Notes under the pieces: model-generated
Told to the model about the DNA's origin: nothing
The model's input: only the letters and a program-made list of their open reading frames with translations
Databases searched by the model: none
In this document: positions 37,957 through 45,209 of the stretch, in pieces
How positions within the stretch are numbered: the stretch's first letter is position 1
Layout: each line of letters begins with the position of its first letter
Origin: Microcoleus sp. bin48.metabat.b7b8b9.023
Lineage (GTDB): Bacteria; Cyanobacteriota; Cyanobacteriia; Cyanobacteriales; Microcoleaceae
Assembly: GCF_013299185.1 (NCBI RefSeq)
Contig: NZ_JAAFKG010000004.1
Coordinates: 62,001 to 126,000, forward strand
DNA length: 64,000 bases
Direction of reading: 5' to 3'
Translations under genes and position numbers: made by a program

Positions 37957-38631
37957 ATGAAAAGTAAAGCTACTCTAAATTATGTTCAAGGAGACTTGTT
38001 CTCTGGTTTTGGTTCTGATATTAGCGTCGCTACGTCTGATGAGGTATCAAAAGAAGTTTTATCCATGCCAGATGCGAAGGTTTTTTTCTATCGAAACTTC
38101 TTTAAGCGAGAGGACAGCGACGAGCTTTTTCAAGTTCTACTTGAGGAGATTAATTGGCGACAAGACAAAATGAATGTCTATGGTAAGGAAGTCAATTTAC
38201 CAAGAAAGACTGCTTGGTATGGAGATAGCAACAAATCATATACATTCTCTGGTATTCATCTCGAACCTGAACCTTGGACACCAACATTACTTCAAGTAAA
38301 GGAACGGATTGAAGAGGTTGCAGAGGTTGAGTTTAATAGTGTTCTGCTAAATCTATATCGTAGCGGAAGCGATGGAATCTCTTGGCATACGGATGCAGAG
38401 CGAGAATTAGGAGAGAATCCTATAATTGGTTCTGTTAGTTTTGGCGAGACCAGAAGATTTATGTTTCGTCATAGATATGATAAGGAAATGAAAGCAGAAG
38501 TTGATTTAACACATGGTAGTTTTTTGTTAATGGCTGGTGAAACTCAGCATTTCTGGCAGCATCAAATTCCGAAAACATCGAGGAATATAGAGCCAAGAAT
38601 AAATCTAACTTTCAGGCTGATAATTGATTGA
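37957..38631 (+). CDS. AlkB-like 2-oxoglutarate/Fe(II) dioxygenase
   Basis: 224 aa, of the ALKBH2/3-like group that removes alkyl groups from bases in DNA or RNA by oxidation. Iron ligands: SWHTDAE (His and Asp) and the distal His in FWQHQIPKT; the 2-oxoglutarate arginines are in EPRINLTFR. Substrate-side motifs RKTAWYGD and GIHLEP match the family. All catalytic residues are intact. Starts 19 bp after the methyltransferase-like gene, so they are likely co-transcribed. Confidence 0.9.
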   Translation: MKSKATLNYVQGDLFSGFGSDISVATSDEVSKEVLSMPDAKVFFYRNFFKREDSDELFQVLLEEINWRQDKMNVYGKEVNLPRKTAWYGDSNKSYTFSGIHLEPEPWTPTLLQVKERIEEVAEVEFNSVLLNLYRSGSDGISWHTDAERELGENPIIGSVSFGETRRFMFRHRYDKEMKAEVDLTHGSFLLMAGETQHFWQHQIPKTSRNIEPRINLTFRLIID

Positions 38632-38669
38632 TCCACTGTGTAAGTAAATATCTGCGTAGTTGATGAACA

Positions 38670-39638
38670 ATGCGTTGGAAAGGACAGACGATTCTGGCGG
38701 TTTTAGATAGTGATATGCACCCAGAGACAGAGCAACTAATCGACAAGTTCAAAGGCTATGCGAAAAGTTTGAACCCATTTTGGTGGGATACAGAGCGTAG
38801 AGGAAGCCTGAATGCCTGGAATCTGTTAGTCTCCGAAGGCTTTGTTCAGCTTGCAGATATAGATCGAGCCATTACAGCATGGAAACTCATAGAGCGACGT
38901 GGATTGCCCATTGACCCCAAGGAATATCCTGGCTATGAATACGCACTACCTCGACGCAAACGTAAAGATAAATCCTGGAATCCATATTTACAATCACAGC
39001 ATTTCCAGTATTACAATGCTTTAGCCTACTTCTTAAAAAAGAGTTTGCAGAACCTTAAAGTTTACAGTTTGAGTAGTATTGAACGTAGCCTCAACTATCG
39101 TCGGGGGTCGGGCGAATTTAAGATTTATATAATTGTGGGTCAAACTCCAGATTCGGACTGGATTTGTCTTGCTCCTACCGTTCCCGATGCCGTTTGGAAT
39201 CGATACTCTAATTCGTATCATCCAGCCTTCGCGTCACTAACTTGCTGTGACTCACGAAACTTTGTAACGCGAGATTTACATGATAAAATTCGTAAAATTC
39301 TTGCTAAAATTCAACCTATTAAAGTGACTGGTTACTACGACGAATACAGCCACCATCATCAGATTTTTTGTACAGCAGCTTCTGAGGAAGCCACAGCAAT
39401 TGAAAAAGCTCTGAAGGTAGGCAAGTTTTTGGATGATGACATTTACTATTTCAATATAAATTATCATGACTTTTCTGAGGAGGAACCTACTAATCAGTTA
39501 GTGCATGAATACCTGCAAGACCAAAAACAATATATGTTTTGCTTCTGGGATGTAGGATGCGGATACAAGTTTGGCTGTACCGCACGCGGTGATTGGATTG
39601 GCTTGAAATATTTGAGCTTAATGGACTACAATCCTTGA
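38670..39638 (+). CDS. Unknown protein with weak nuclease-A-inhibitor-like segment
   Basis: 322 aa, no firm family. The middle stretch GEFKIYIIVGQTPDSDWICL (about 149-168) is reminiscent of the core of NuiA (nuclease A inhibitor) proteins of cyanobacteria, but this is a weak resemblance by eye. The N-terminus (AVLDSDMHPETEQLIDKFKG) and C-terminus are unfamiliar. It lies 38 bp after the AlkB-like gene in the same AT-rich unit. Could be a partner or immunity-type protein; not shown. Confidence 0.5.
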   Translation: MRWKGQTILAVLDSDMHPETEQLIDKFKGYAKSLNPFWWDTERRGSLNAWNLLVSEGFVQLADIDRAITAWKLIERRGLPIDPKEYPGYEYALPRRKRKDKSWNPYLQSQHFQYYNALAYFLKKSLQNLKVYSLSSIERSLNYRRGSGEFKIYIIVGQTPDSDWICLAPTVPDAVWNRYSNSYHPAFASLTCCDSRNFVTRDLHDKIRKILAKIQPIKVTGYYDEYSHHHQIFCTAASEEATAIEKALKVGKFLDDDIYYFNINYHDFSEEEPTNQLVHEYLQDQKQYMFCFWDVGCGYKFGCTARGDWIGLKYLSLMDYNP

Positions 39639-39717
39639 CAGCGGCACAACTATTCTGTAGGAGCGGACTGAATCGCATTCCCCTCTTTTCACCAAAAGCC
39701 CGATCGCCCTCAACCCC

Positions 39718-39912
39718 TCAAATCTCGGCATTAACCTGCATCTGATGCACCTTGTCAGCCAATTCTTGCAGGCGCTTTTCGTCCAACTCGTCGATCGCCA
39801 GCATCCCGACATATATAATTTCCTTCAGCGTTAGTCGGGTTGCTAGCGCCTTTTTCTGCACTATATCCTTGATGATGGGGCTGACTCCGATCGCGGTACT
39901 GGCTCTGGTCAC
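39718..39912 (-). CDS. Small unknown protein, antitoxin-like
   Basis: 64 aa, start GTG at 39912. Mainly helical (VSPIIKDIVQKKALATRLTLKEIIYVGMLAIDELD), of the size and composition of small DNA-binding antitoxins, but no family is certain. Lies upstream of two XRE genes on the same strand. Confidence 0.4.
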   Translation of the reverse strand: MTRASTAIGVSPIIKDIVQKKALATRLTLKEIIYVGMLAIDELDEKRLQELADKVHQMQVNAEI

Positions 39913-40053
39913 AACACTAACGGGAGATTAACAACTTCGACTAAATCTTAGCACCTTTAAGTTAAGCCCTTAGCTGCGATACAAAGCGCTTAAGCGCGTC
40001 TTAACAAGACGGAGCGTAATGTTTGTAGTGGAAATGTGGAAAGGTCGATCGAC

Positions 40054-40266
40054 CTATTCCTCAATAATCTCAACCAAATCCTCAATCATCACGTCAAACG
40101 CCCGCGCTAACTTGTAGATAGCAGTAAAATCAACCATTGATATCGACGATCGCCGAGCATAAGTTGTGATCGTACTGTAAACCACACCAGAACGCTCTGA
40201 GACTTCCTTGAACGTCCAGCCTTTCTCTGCCGCCAGTTCTCGAACTTTGATTCTGACTAAACCCAT
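40054..40266 (-). CDS. XRE-family HTH regulator, copy 1
   Basis: 70 aa from the ATG at 40266 (MGLVRIKV). HTH: GWTFKEVSERSGVVYSTITTYAR, Cro/CI type. It is a duplicate of the gene at 40352; the repeated unit is 298 bp, including a GGTCGATCGACC palindrome just after each stop. Small solo XRE proteins of this kind often act as antitoxins or autoregulators. Confidence 0.75.
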   Translation of the reverse strand: MGLVRIKVRELAAEKGWTFKEVSERSGVVYSTITTYARRSSISMVDFTAIYKLARAFDVMIEDLVEIIEE

Positions 40267-40351
40267 ACTTGACAAATAATGCAATTGCGTTTTATGATTG
40301 CATATAAGAAAGCGATCGCCCCCCGGTATGAATAACTCAAGGTCGATCGAC

Positions 40352-40564
40352 CTATTCCTCCAAAACCTCGACTACATCCTCAATCATCACGTCAAACGTG
40401 CGAGCTAACTTCAGCAGAGAAGTAAAGTCAACCTTTGACATCGCTGGACAGCGGGCATAATGTTTGACCGTATTATACAAGACTCCAGAGCGTTCTGAGA
40501 CTTCCTTAAACGTCCAGCCTTTCTCGGCGGCTAATTCTCTAACTTTTACTCTAACTAAACCCAT
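40352..40564 (-). CDS. XRE-family HTH regulator, copy 2
   Basis: 70 aa from the ATG at 40564. Shares VRELAAEKGWTFKEVSERSG with copy 1 while the recognition helix differs (LYNTVKHYARCP against VYSTITTYARRS), so the two may bind different operators. A palindrome lies just upstream of the start. Confidence 0.75.
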   Translation of the reverse strand: MGLVRVKVRELAAEKGWTFKEVSERSGVLYNTVKHYARCPAMSKVDFTSLLKLARTFDVMIEDVVEVLEE

Positions 40565-40567
40565 ACT

Positions 40568-40582
40568 TGACACTTGGTGTCA
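40568..40582 (-). promoter_or_regulatory. Palindrome TGACACTTGGTGTCA, candidate XRE operator
   Basis: 6-bp perfect arms with a 3-bp spacer, three bases upstream of the copy-2 ATG. An autoregulatory site is inferred from position. Copy 1 has no such palindrome, only GCAATTGC at 40281-40288. Confidence 0.4.
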
Positions 40583-40729
40583 TGCCACCTTAAAATAAGC
40601 ATATCAAAAAAGTCGATCGCCCCCCGGCCTGGAAAACTAAAGGGCGATCGTCTTTAAAACTTACATAGACAGTTACTAGCTGTCTTAAACACCTACCAGA
40701 CTTATCTACAATCAGAATAGGTACATACT

Positions 40730-41200
40730 ATGATATCAGATGCTCCGAGAAAATCATCGGCGATCGCAGAATCAAAAATTATCCACAAATCTCCCATCCT
40801 GCATCCGCTGGCGAGATTCGTCACAGAAGACACAGTAGCACTGCTTTTCAACATCTCAACAGAGGAGATTTACCGGATTGAATGCTGCCGCTACATGGTG
40901 TATGTCCACGCCAAAGGCATCAGCCGGTTTGTCAGCTACGCCGATTTTCCCCCAATCTTACGAGTCAATCCGCCTTCCCCTCAAGATTTTGGCCGGTGGT
41001 ACAAACGCTGGAAAGGCAAGCAAGCACCCGGATTTTGGACTAAATTTTATACCCACAACTTCCAGGCTGCTGTTTCAGTTGACTGCTTGTTTGAGTGGGG
41101 GAAATTGGTAGCTAAACTCAAATCGGCAATTTCTGGGGCGGCGCTACAACAGCTACGGGATGTTTATGCCGCAGAAAAAGATTTGATGGAAAAATTTTAA
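40730..41200 (+). CDS. Hypothetical cyanobacterial protein
   Basis: 156 aa, family not recognised. The segment RFVTEDTVALLFNISTEEIYRIECCR (about 28-53) looks like a helix-turn-helix; the C-terminus is helical. No signal peptide or membrane segment. Divergent from the XRE pair, which might regulate it. Confidence 0.5.
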   Translation: MISDAPRKSSAIAESKIIHKSPILHPLARFVTEDTVALLFNISTEEIYRIECCRYMVYVHAKGISRFVSYADFPPILRVNPPSPQDFGRWYKRWKGKQAPGFWTKFYTHNFQAAVSVDCLFEWGKLVAKLKSAISGAALQQLRDVYAAEKDLMEKF

Positions 41201-41286
41201 AGTGCGATCGGCCCGACGTACAACTGCAAGAATTGTTACAGACACAATTAAAAATGTAAAACTACTAAATATAGAGAAAAGTTTGA

Positions 41287-41526
41287 ATGGCTGAGAATAC
41301 CGTGAAAATAGATATCTCATTTCAATCACTGCTAGAAGCAATTTCGTCACTGGAAACTGCTGAAAAAAAGCAGCTTTGGGAACTGTTGGAAGCTCAATTA
41401 TTTCCAGATGACGAAGATTCTCCAGCAGATATTGCTGAAATTGAGGCAGCCCGTGCTGATTACAAAGCCGGTGAATACACCACGTTCCACCAATACACGA
41501 CTCAAAGGGCAAGAAAGTCAAAATGA
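41287..41526 (+). CDS. Antitoxin of a RelE/ParE-type pair
   Basis: 79 aa: a helical N-terminus (SFQSLLEAISSLETAEKKQLWELLEAQLF) and an acidic, disordered C-terminus, as usual for antitoxins that wrap the toxin. Its stop overlaps the toxin start (ATGA), so translation is coupled. Confidence 0.75.
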   Translation: MAENTVKIDISFQSLLEAISSLETAEKKQLWELLEAQLFPDDEDSPADIAEIEAARADYKAGEYTTFHQYTTQRARKSK

Positions 41527-41786
41527 CTTATACAATCATCATACCCAAAGCTGTGCAAAAACAGCTAGATGCCTTGCCCGATGATATCTACGATCGTATC
41601 GCTGTCAAAATCCAGCAACTTGCGGAAAACCCGCGCCCAGATGGAGTGGTTAAACTCAAAGGTTATGAAAATGAATACCGTATTCGCATCGGTGATTATC
41701 GTGTTCGTTATGAAATTGAAGATGAAGAGTTAAGGATTCTGCTGTTGCAATGCAAACATCGGAAGGAAGTTTACAGAGGAGGTTAA
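41523..41786 (+). CDS. RelE/ParE-family toxin
   Basis: 87 aa with the RelE fold pattern: FxxxPKAVQKQLDALPDD, then LKGYENEYRIRIGDYRVRYEI, and a C-terminal basic strand CKHRKEVYRGG. Toxins of this family cleave mRNA on the ribosome or act on gyrase; the RIRIGDYRVRYE motif is nearer to RelE. Complete and coupled to the antitoxin gene. Confidence 0.85.
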   Translation: MTYTIIIPKAVQKQLDALPDDIYDRIAVKIQQLAENPRPDGVVKLKGYENEYRIRIGDYRVRYEIEDEELRILLLQCKHRKEVYRGG

Positions 41787-41789
41787 CTC

Positions 41790-41866
41790 ATCACCCACTA
41801 TCTCACCTATCCCAAACAGTTGGCAATATTGTTAGCGGAACTCGACGAGTTAAAGGAGGAAGATTA
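41790..41866 (+). pseudogene. Gene fragment between RelE and HicB
   Basis: The frame LITHYLTYPKQLAILLAELD, then ELKEED and a stop that overlaps the next start (TAATGA), looks like the end of a small protein whose beginning has been lost. The parent family is not recognised. Confidence 0.35.
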
Positions 41867-42085
41867 ATGAATCGATACAGTACGATCGTCCAATGGTCTG
41901 ACGAAGATCAACTTTTCTTAGTGACGATTCCAGAATTTGCCGATCGCGTGATTATGCCCTGTACACACGGTGAAACCCGCGAAGCAGCTATCCGACATGG
42001 CGAAGAAGTGATCGAAATGTATCTAGAAGCTTGGCAGGAAGAAGGTTCGCCCATCCCGGAACCTAGCATTCTTCAAATTGCCTGA
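41867..42085 (+). CDS. HicB-family antitoxin, no HicA nearby
   Basis: 72 aa, starting at the ATG at 41867 after AAAGGAGGAAGATTA. The pattern YSTIVQWSDEDQLFLVTIPEF, then GETREAAIRHGEEVIEMYL, is the HicB partial RNase-H-like fold. No C-terminal DNA-binding domain and no hicA gene (double-stranded-RNA-binding toxin) on either side, so it is an orphan; its partner may be lost or elsewhere. Confidence 0.75.
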   Translation: MNRYSTIVQWSDEDQLFLVTIPEFADRVIMPCTHGETREAAIRHGEEVIEMYLEAWQEEGSPIPEPSILQIA

Positions 42086-42190
42086 GTAGAATCCCAAGCC
42101 GAAAAGTATGCGCGGCACAGTTATCCTATAGGGCATCAACCTCAACCCCTAAAATCTTCCCGTTCAGTTGCATCTAAGGTAGATTGTTGA

Positions 42191-43470
42191 CATACTCCCC
42201 TGCCTAAAGGCGAGTGGATTCTTGACACTTCATTGAGATGCGCCGCAAGCGGTCTTACCTTCTCTCTGTGTCCGTTTAGAGTCGTGGCAATGCCCTATCC
42301 CGACTTTTACTATATTCTTTGCGGCGTTCAAATCTCTGTCTTGTTGGATGCCGCAGTTGAGGCAGATTAACTCCCGAATAGAGAGGTCTAATTTGCCCCA
42401 CTTAAACCCGCAATCCGAACATATTTGACTGGTAGGTTCCCAGCGACTAATTACCCTGAACTCTCTACCCAGTTTCTCGGATTTACCCTCGCACAAATTC
42501 CTAAATTCGTACCATCCTTGCTGGCTAATCGCTCGTGCAAGTTTGCGGTTTTTGACCATACCCGACACGTTCAAATCTTCCAAAACAATTACTTGGTTTT
42601 CGCTAACTATTTTGGTTGAAAGTTTGTGTAGAAAATCTTTGCGGGTATCAGCAATTTGGTTGTGCAACTTGGCGATCTGAATCCGAGTTTTGTTCCGGCG
42701 CTTTGAGTCTTTGAGTTGCCTTGCTAGCTTTTTTTGAAGTTTGCGGGTTTTACGATCGAGCGGTTTGTAATTTGGACTTTGGACTGTCGTTCCATCGCTC
42801 ATTGCTGCAAAAGTTTTAATACCCAAATCGATGCCGATGCTGTGGTTTTTAGCTTCGACAATTTCGGGATTAATTTCTACAACAAAACTTAAGAAATAGC
42901 GATTAGCGCAATCCTTAATGACGGTTACAGAACTAGGCTCTGATCGCAGTTGTCTCGACCAGATAGGCTTAACAATGCCAATCTTCGCTAAATAAACCCC
43001 GTCTCCCTTGATTGAAAAGCCCCCACGAGTTAGTCTTGCCGACTGACTGTTTGTACGTTTTTTGAACTTGGGATAGCCGACTTTGCGTCCTTTTCTTTTT
43101 CCCTTACAGAACTCAAAAAAGTTTTTAAAAGCTGTTTCTAAATCTGCTACAGACTGCTGCAACCCAATTGCCGAAACCTCGCCCAACCAAACTCTTTCCT
43201 CAGTTTGCTTTGCTTGAGTTATTACTACTTTTTGGAGTTCTGCCGAGCTAGGTTTTTTCTGGGACTGTTTGCACAAAGCAAGCGCATCATTCCAAACTAC
43301 CCGAACGCACCCAAACAACCGAGCTAAACTCTGTTGTTGTTGGTTGGTTGGATAGAATCGGAATTGGTATCTTGCTTTCATTTTTATGGCGCTTGTTACT
43401 TGTCTATTATACCATCAGTTGCTAACAAGTTCCGGAATAAAAGCCGTCCTAAAAGGACGGGGCTTTAGAC
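42191..43470 (-). mobile_element. IS200/IS605-group element with only tnpB (element A)
   Basis: Left-end hairpin at 43438-43470 (AAAAGCCGTCCT, loop AAAA, GGACGGGGCTTT). Right-end hairpin at about 42191-42225 (CATACTCCCCTGCC to GGCGAGTGG). No tnpA transposase, so it depends on one elsewhere. The same left end is found on the relic at 31751-31782. The 3' part of tnpB and the right end should encode the omega RNA guide; its limits cannot be read. Confidence 0.7.
42230..43381 (-). CDS. tnpB: TnpB RNA-guided nuclease (element A)
   Basis: 383-aa RuvC-like nuclease, guided by omega RNA to cut DNA at the site left by transposition. RuvC residues: Asp in IGIDLGIKTFA (about 188), Glu in VLEDLNVSGM (about 270), Asp in QDRDLNAAKNIV (about 357). 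Zinc finger: CSDCG and CLNCG. The HTH-like N-terminus MKARYQFRFYPTNQQQQSLA is normal. Full length and intact. Confidence 0.92.
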   Translation of the reverse strand: MKARYQFRFYPTNQQQQSLARLFGCVRVVWNDALALCKQSQKKPSSAELQKVVITQAKQTEERVWLGEVSAIGLQQSVADLETAFKNFFEFCKGKRKGRKVGYPKFKKRTNSQSARLTRGGFSIKGDGVYLAKIGIVKPIWSRQLRSEPSSVTVIKDCANRYFLSFVVEINPEIVEAKNHSIGIDLGIKTFAAMSDGTTVQSPNYKPLDRKTRKLQKKLARQLKDSKRRNKTRIQIAKLHNQIADTRKDFLHKLSTKIVSENQVIVLEDLNVSGMVKNRKLARAISQQGWYEFRNLCEGKSEKLGREFRVISRWEPTSQICSDCGFKWGKLDLSIRELICLNCGIQQDRDLNAAKNIVKVGIGHCHDSKRTQREGKTACGASQ

Positions 43471-43515
43471 CTATTTTTTTTGGTAATTGAAAACGAATTA
43501 ATACCAGAAATATAA

Positions 43516-43640
43516 TAGACTTCTTGCAAAAATAGTTAGATATTGTAGGGTGCGTCAGCGATGAGCATAATTTTCAGGCGGGTATCGAGAATTGGCTGAC
43601 GCACCCCACGACTGTTTCCCTAATGAGAGCAAGAAGTCTA
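43516..43640. repeat. Nested inverted-repeat element with TAGACTTCTTGC ends
   Basis: Outer ends 43516-43527 (TAGACTTCTTGC) and 43629-43640 (GCAAGAAGTCTA) are a perfect 12-bp inverted pair. Inside lies a copy of the GGGTGCGTCAGC palindrome family seen at 15242-15412. It looks like one MITE inserted in another. Fills the gap between element A and the phosphoglucomutase gene. Confidence 0.7.
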
Positions 43641-43747
43641 ATGTTCACAAGCTTGGCAAAAATTCTCAAAAATACGTAAGGTGCGCGGCGCGCACCCTAC
43701 AATCTCAACGCTTACGAGAAAAACCCCGCATTAGGATAAATTGAAAG

Positions 43748-45178
43748 TTAAGCAGGTTCTAACTGGGCAATTACCTTTTCCATGTACTCGGCAACTTTGG
43801 TTTCCTTTTCCACAGAGTTGGTTTCCATGTAAACCCGCATCAAAGGTTCGGTTCCCGAAGGCCGCAGCAATACCCAACCGCCGTCTTCAAGATACAGTTT
43901 AATCCCGTCTTTGCGTCCCAATTCCTTAACGCCAATACCCGCTATTTCTGTCGGGGGATTTTTGGTGAAAGAGTCCAAAACTGCTGCTTTGTGCGCTTCT
44001 TCTAGGTGCAAGTCCAAGCGTTTGTTGTACAGAGGGCCGTCAGCTTCTTTGATGGCTTCTTCTACTAGCTGAGATAGCGGTTTGCCTTCATAGGCGATCG
44101 CCTCAGCAACTAGCATATCAGCCAAAATCCCGTCTTTTTCGGGGATGTGACCCAAAACGCTCAAACCGCCAGACTCTTCGCCACCGATGAGCACGGCTGT
44201 TTCCCGCATCTTTTCGCCGATGTATTTAAAGCCGACTGCGGTTTCATAGATTGTTAAACCGTATTTGGCGGCCATATTATCTAGCAAGTGAGTAGTTGCG
44301 ACGGTACGGACGATCGCCCCAGTCAAGCCTTTATTCTTAACCAAGTGACGCGCCAACAGCAACAGTACAGTATTCGGAGTCAAGACATTACCCAACTCAT
44401 CAACAATACCAAAGCGATCGCTGTCGCCATCCGTAGCCAAACCCAAATCTGCCGCATCCTTCTTAACAGCTTCCACCAACTCGACTAACTGTTCGCCCTT
44501 GGGTTCAGGCATTCCGCCCCCAAACAGCACGTCGCGGTAAGTGTGAAAACTTTCCAAATCGCAGCCGCAGTGTACCAAAACTTCGTCTAGATAGCCGCGA
44601 GAAGTCGAATAGAGGGCGTCGTACTTCACCTTCAACTTAGCAGAGCGAATCCGCTCCACATCGATCAAAGTATACAGAAACTTCAGATATTCGGGTTTCG
44701 GGTCAAAAGTGGAGATTTTATCGTTGTGGCTGCCGATCGCCGGGGCATCAGAAGCACCAGTAATATTTGCCACAATGGTATCCGTAATTTCCGGGGTTGC
44801 CGGCCCTGCGTAGTCGGGGATGTACTTGATGCCGCAGTAAGGTGCGGGATTGTGCGAAGCCGTGAACATCAGGGCGCCTGCGGAGTTGAGATGCTTGGCG
44901 CTGTAGGCTATAACTGGCGTCGGGCAATCTCGATCGACTACCATCACCGTCCATCCCAAATCTGCCAAGACTTCCGCCGATGTGCGGGCGAACTCGTCTG
45001 CCAAAAAGCGGGTATCGTAGGATACTAGCACTGGGCGGTCTTTCGTGTAAGCGGTTTCGAGGTAGCTGGCGATCGCCCGGGTGACTTTTCGCACGTTGGC
45101 AAAAGTAAAGTCATGGGCAATCAGTCCCCGCCACCCATCGGTTCCGAACTTGATTTCTGTTGAATTGCTGGCGCTCAT
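43748..45178 (-). CDS. Phosphoglucomutase/phosphomannomutase family protein
   Basis: 476-aa alpha-D-phosphohexomutase that interconverts sugar 1- and 6-phosphates, feeding glycogen, cell-wall and exopolysaccharide synthesis. Motifs: FGTDGWRG (11-18), active-site serine loop TASHNP (106-111), metal loop DGDSDRFG (250-257), sugar-binding GGEESGG, phosphate loop RPSGTEP (439-445). I start at the ATG at 45178 (MSASNSTEIK), after GAGGAAGTGG; the frame is open to 45286, but that part is the 3' end of the neighbouring insertion element. Whether the best substrate is glucose, mannose or glucosamine phosphate is not certain. Confidence 0.9.
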   Translation of the reverse strand: MSASNSTEIKFGTDGWRGLIAHDFTFANVRKVTRAIASYLETAYTKDRPVLVSYDTRFLADEFARTSAEVLADLGWTVMVVDRDCPTPVIAYSAKHLNSAGALMFTASHNPAPYCGIKYIPDYAGPATPEITDTIVANITGASDAPAIGSHNDKISTFDPKPEYLKFLYTLIDVERIRSAKLKVKYDALYSTSRGYLDEVLVHCGCDLESFHTYRDVLFGGGMPEPKGEQLVELVEAVKKDAADLGLATDGDSDRFGIVDELGNVLTPNTVLLLLARHLVKNKGLTGAIVRTVATTHLLDNMAAKYGLTIYETAVGFKYIGEKMRETAVLIGGEESGGLSVLGHIPEKDGILADMLVAEAIAYEGKPLSQLVEEAIKEADGPLYNKRLDLHLEEAHKAAVLDSFTKNPPTEIAGIGVKELGRKDGIKLYLEDGGWVLLRPSGTEPLMRVYMETNSVEKETKVAEYMEKVIAQLEPA

Positions 45179-45209
45179 TTTATCCACTTCCTCTCGTCCT
45201 ACTAATCCT

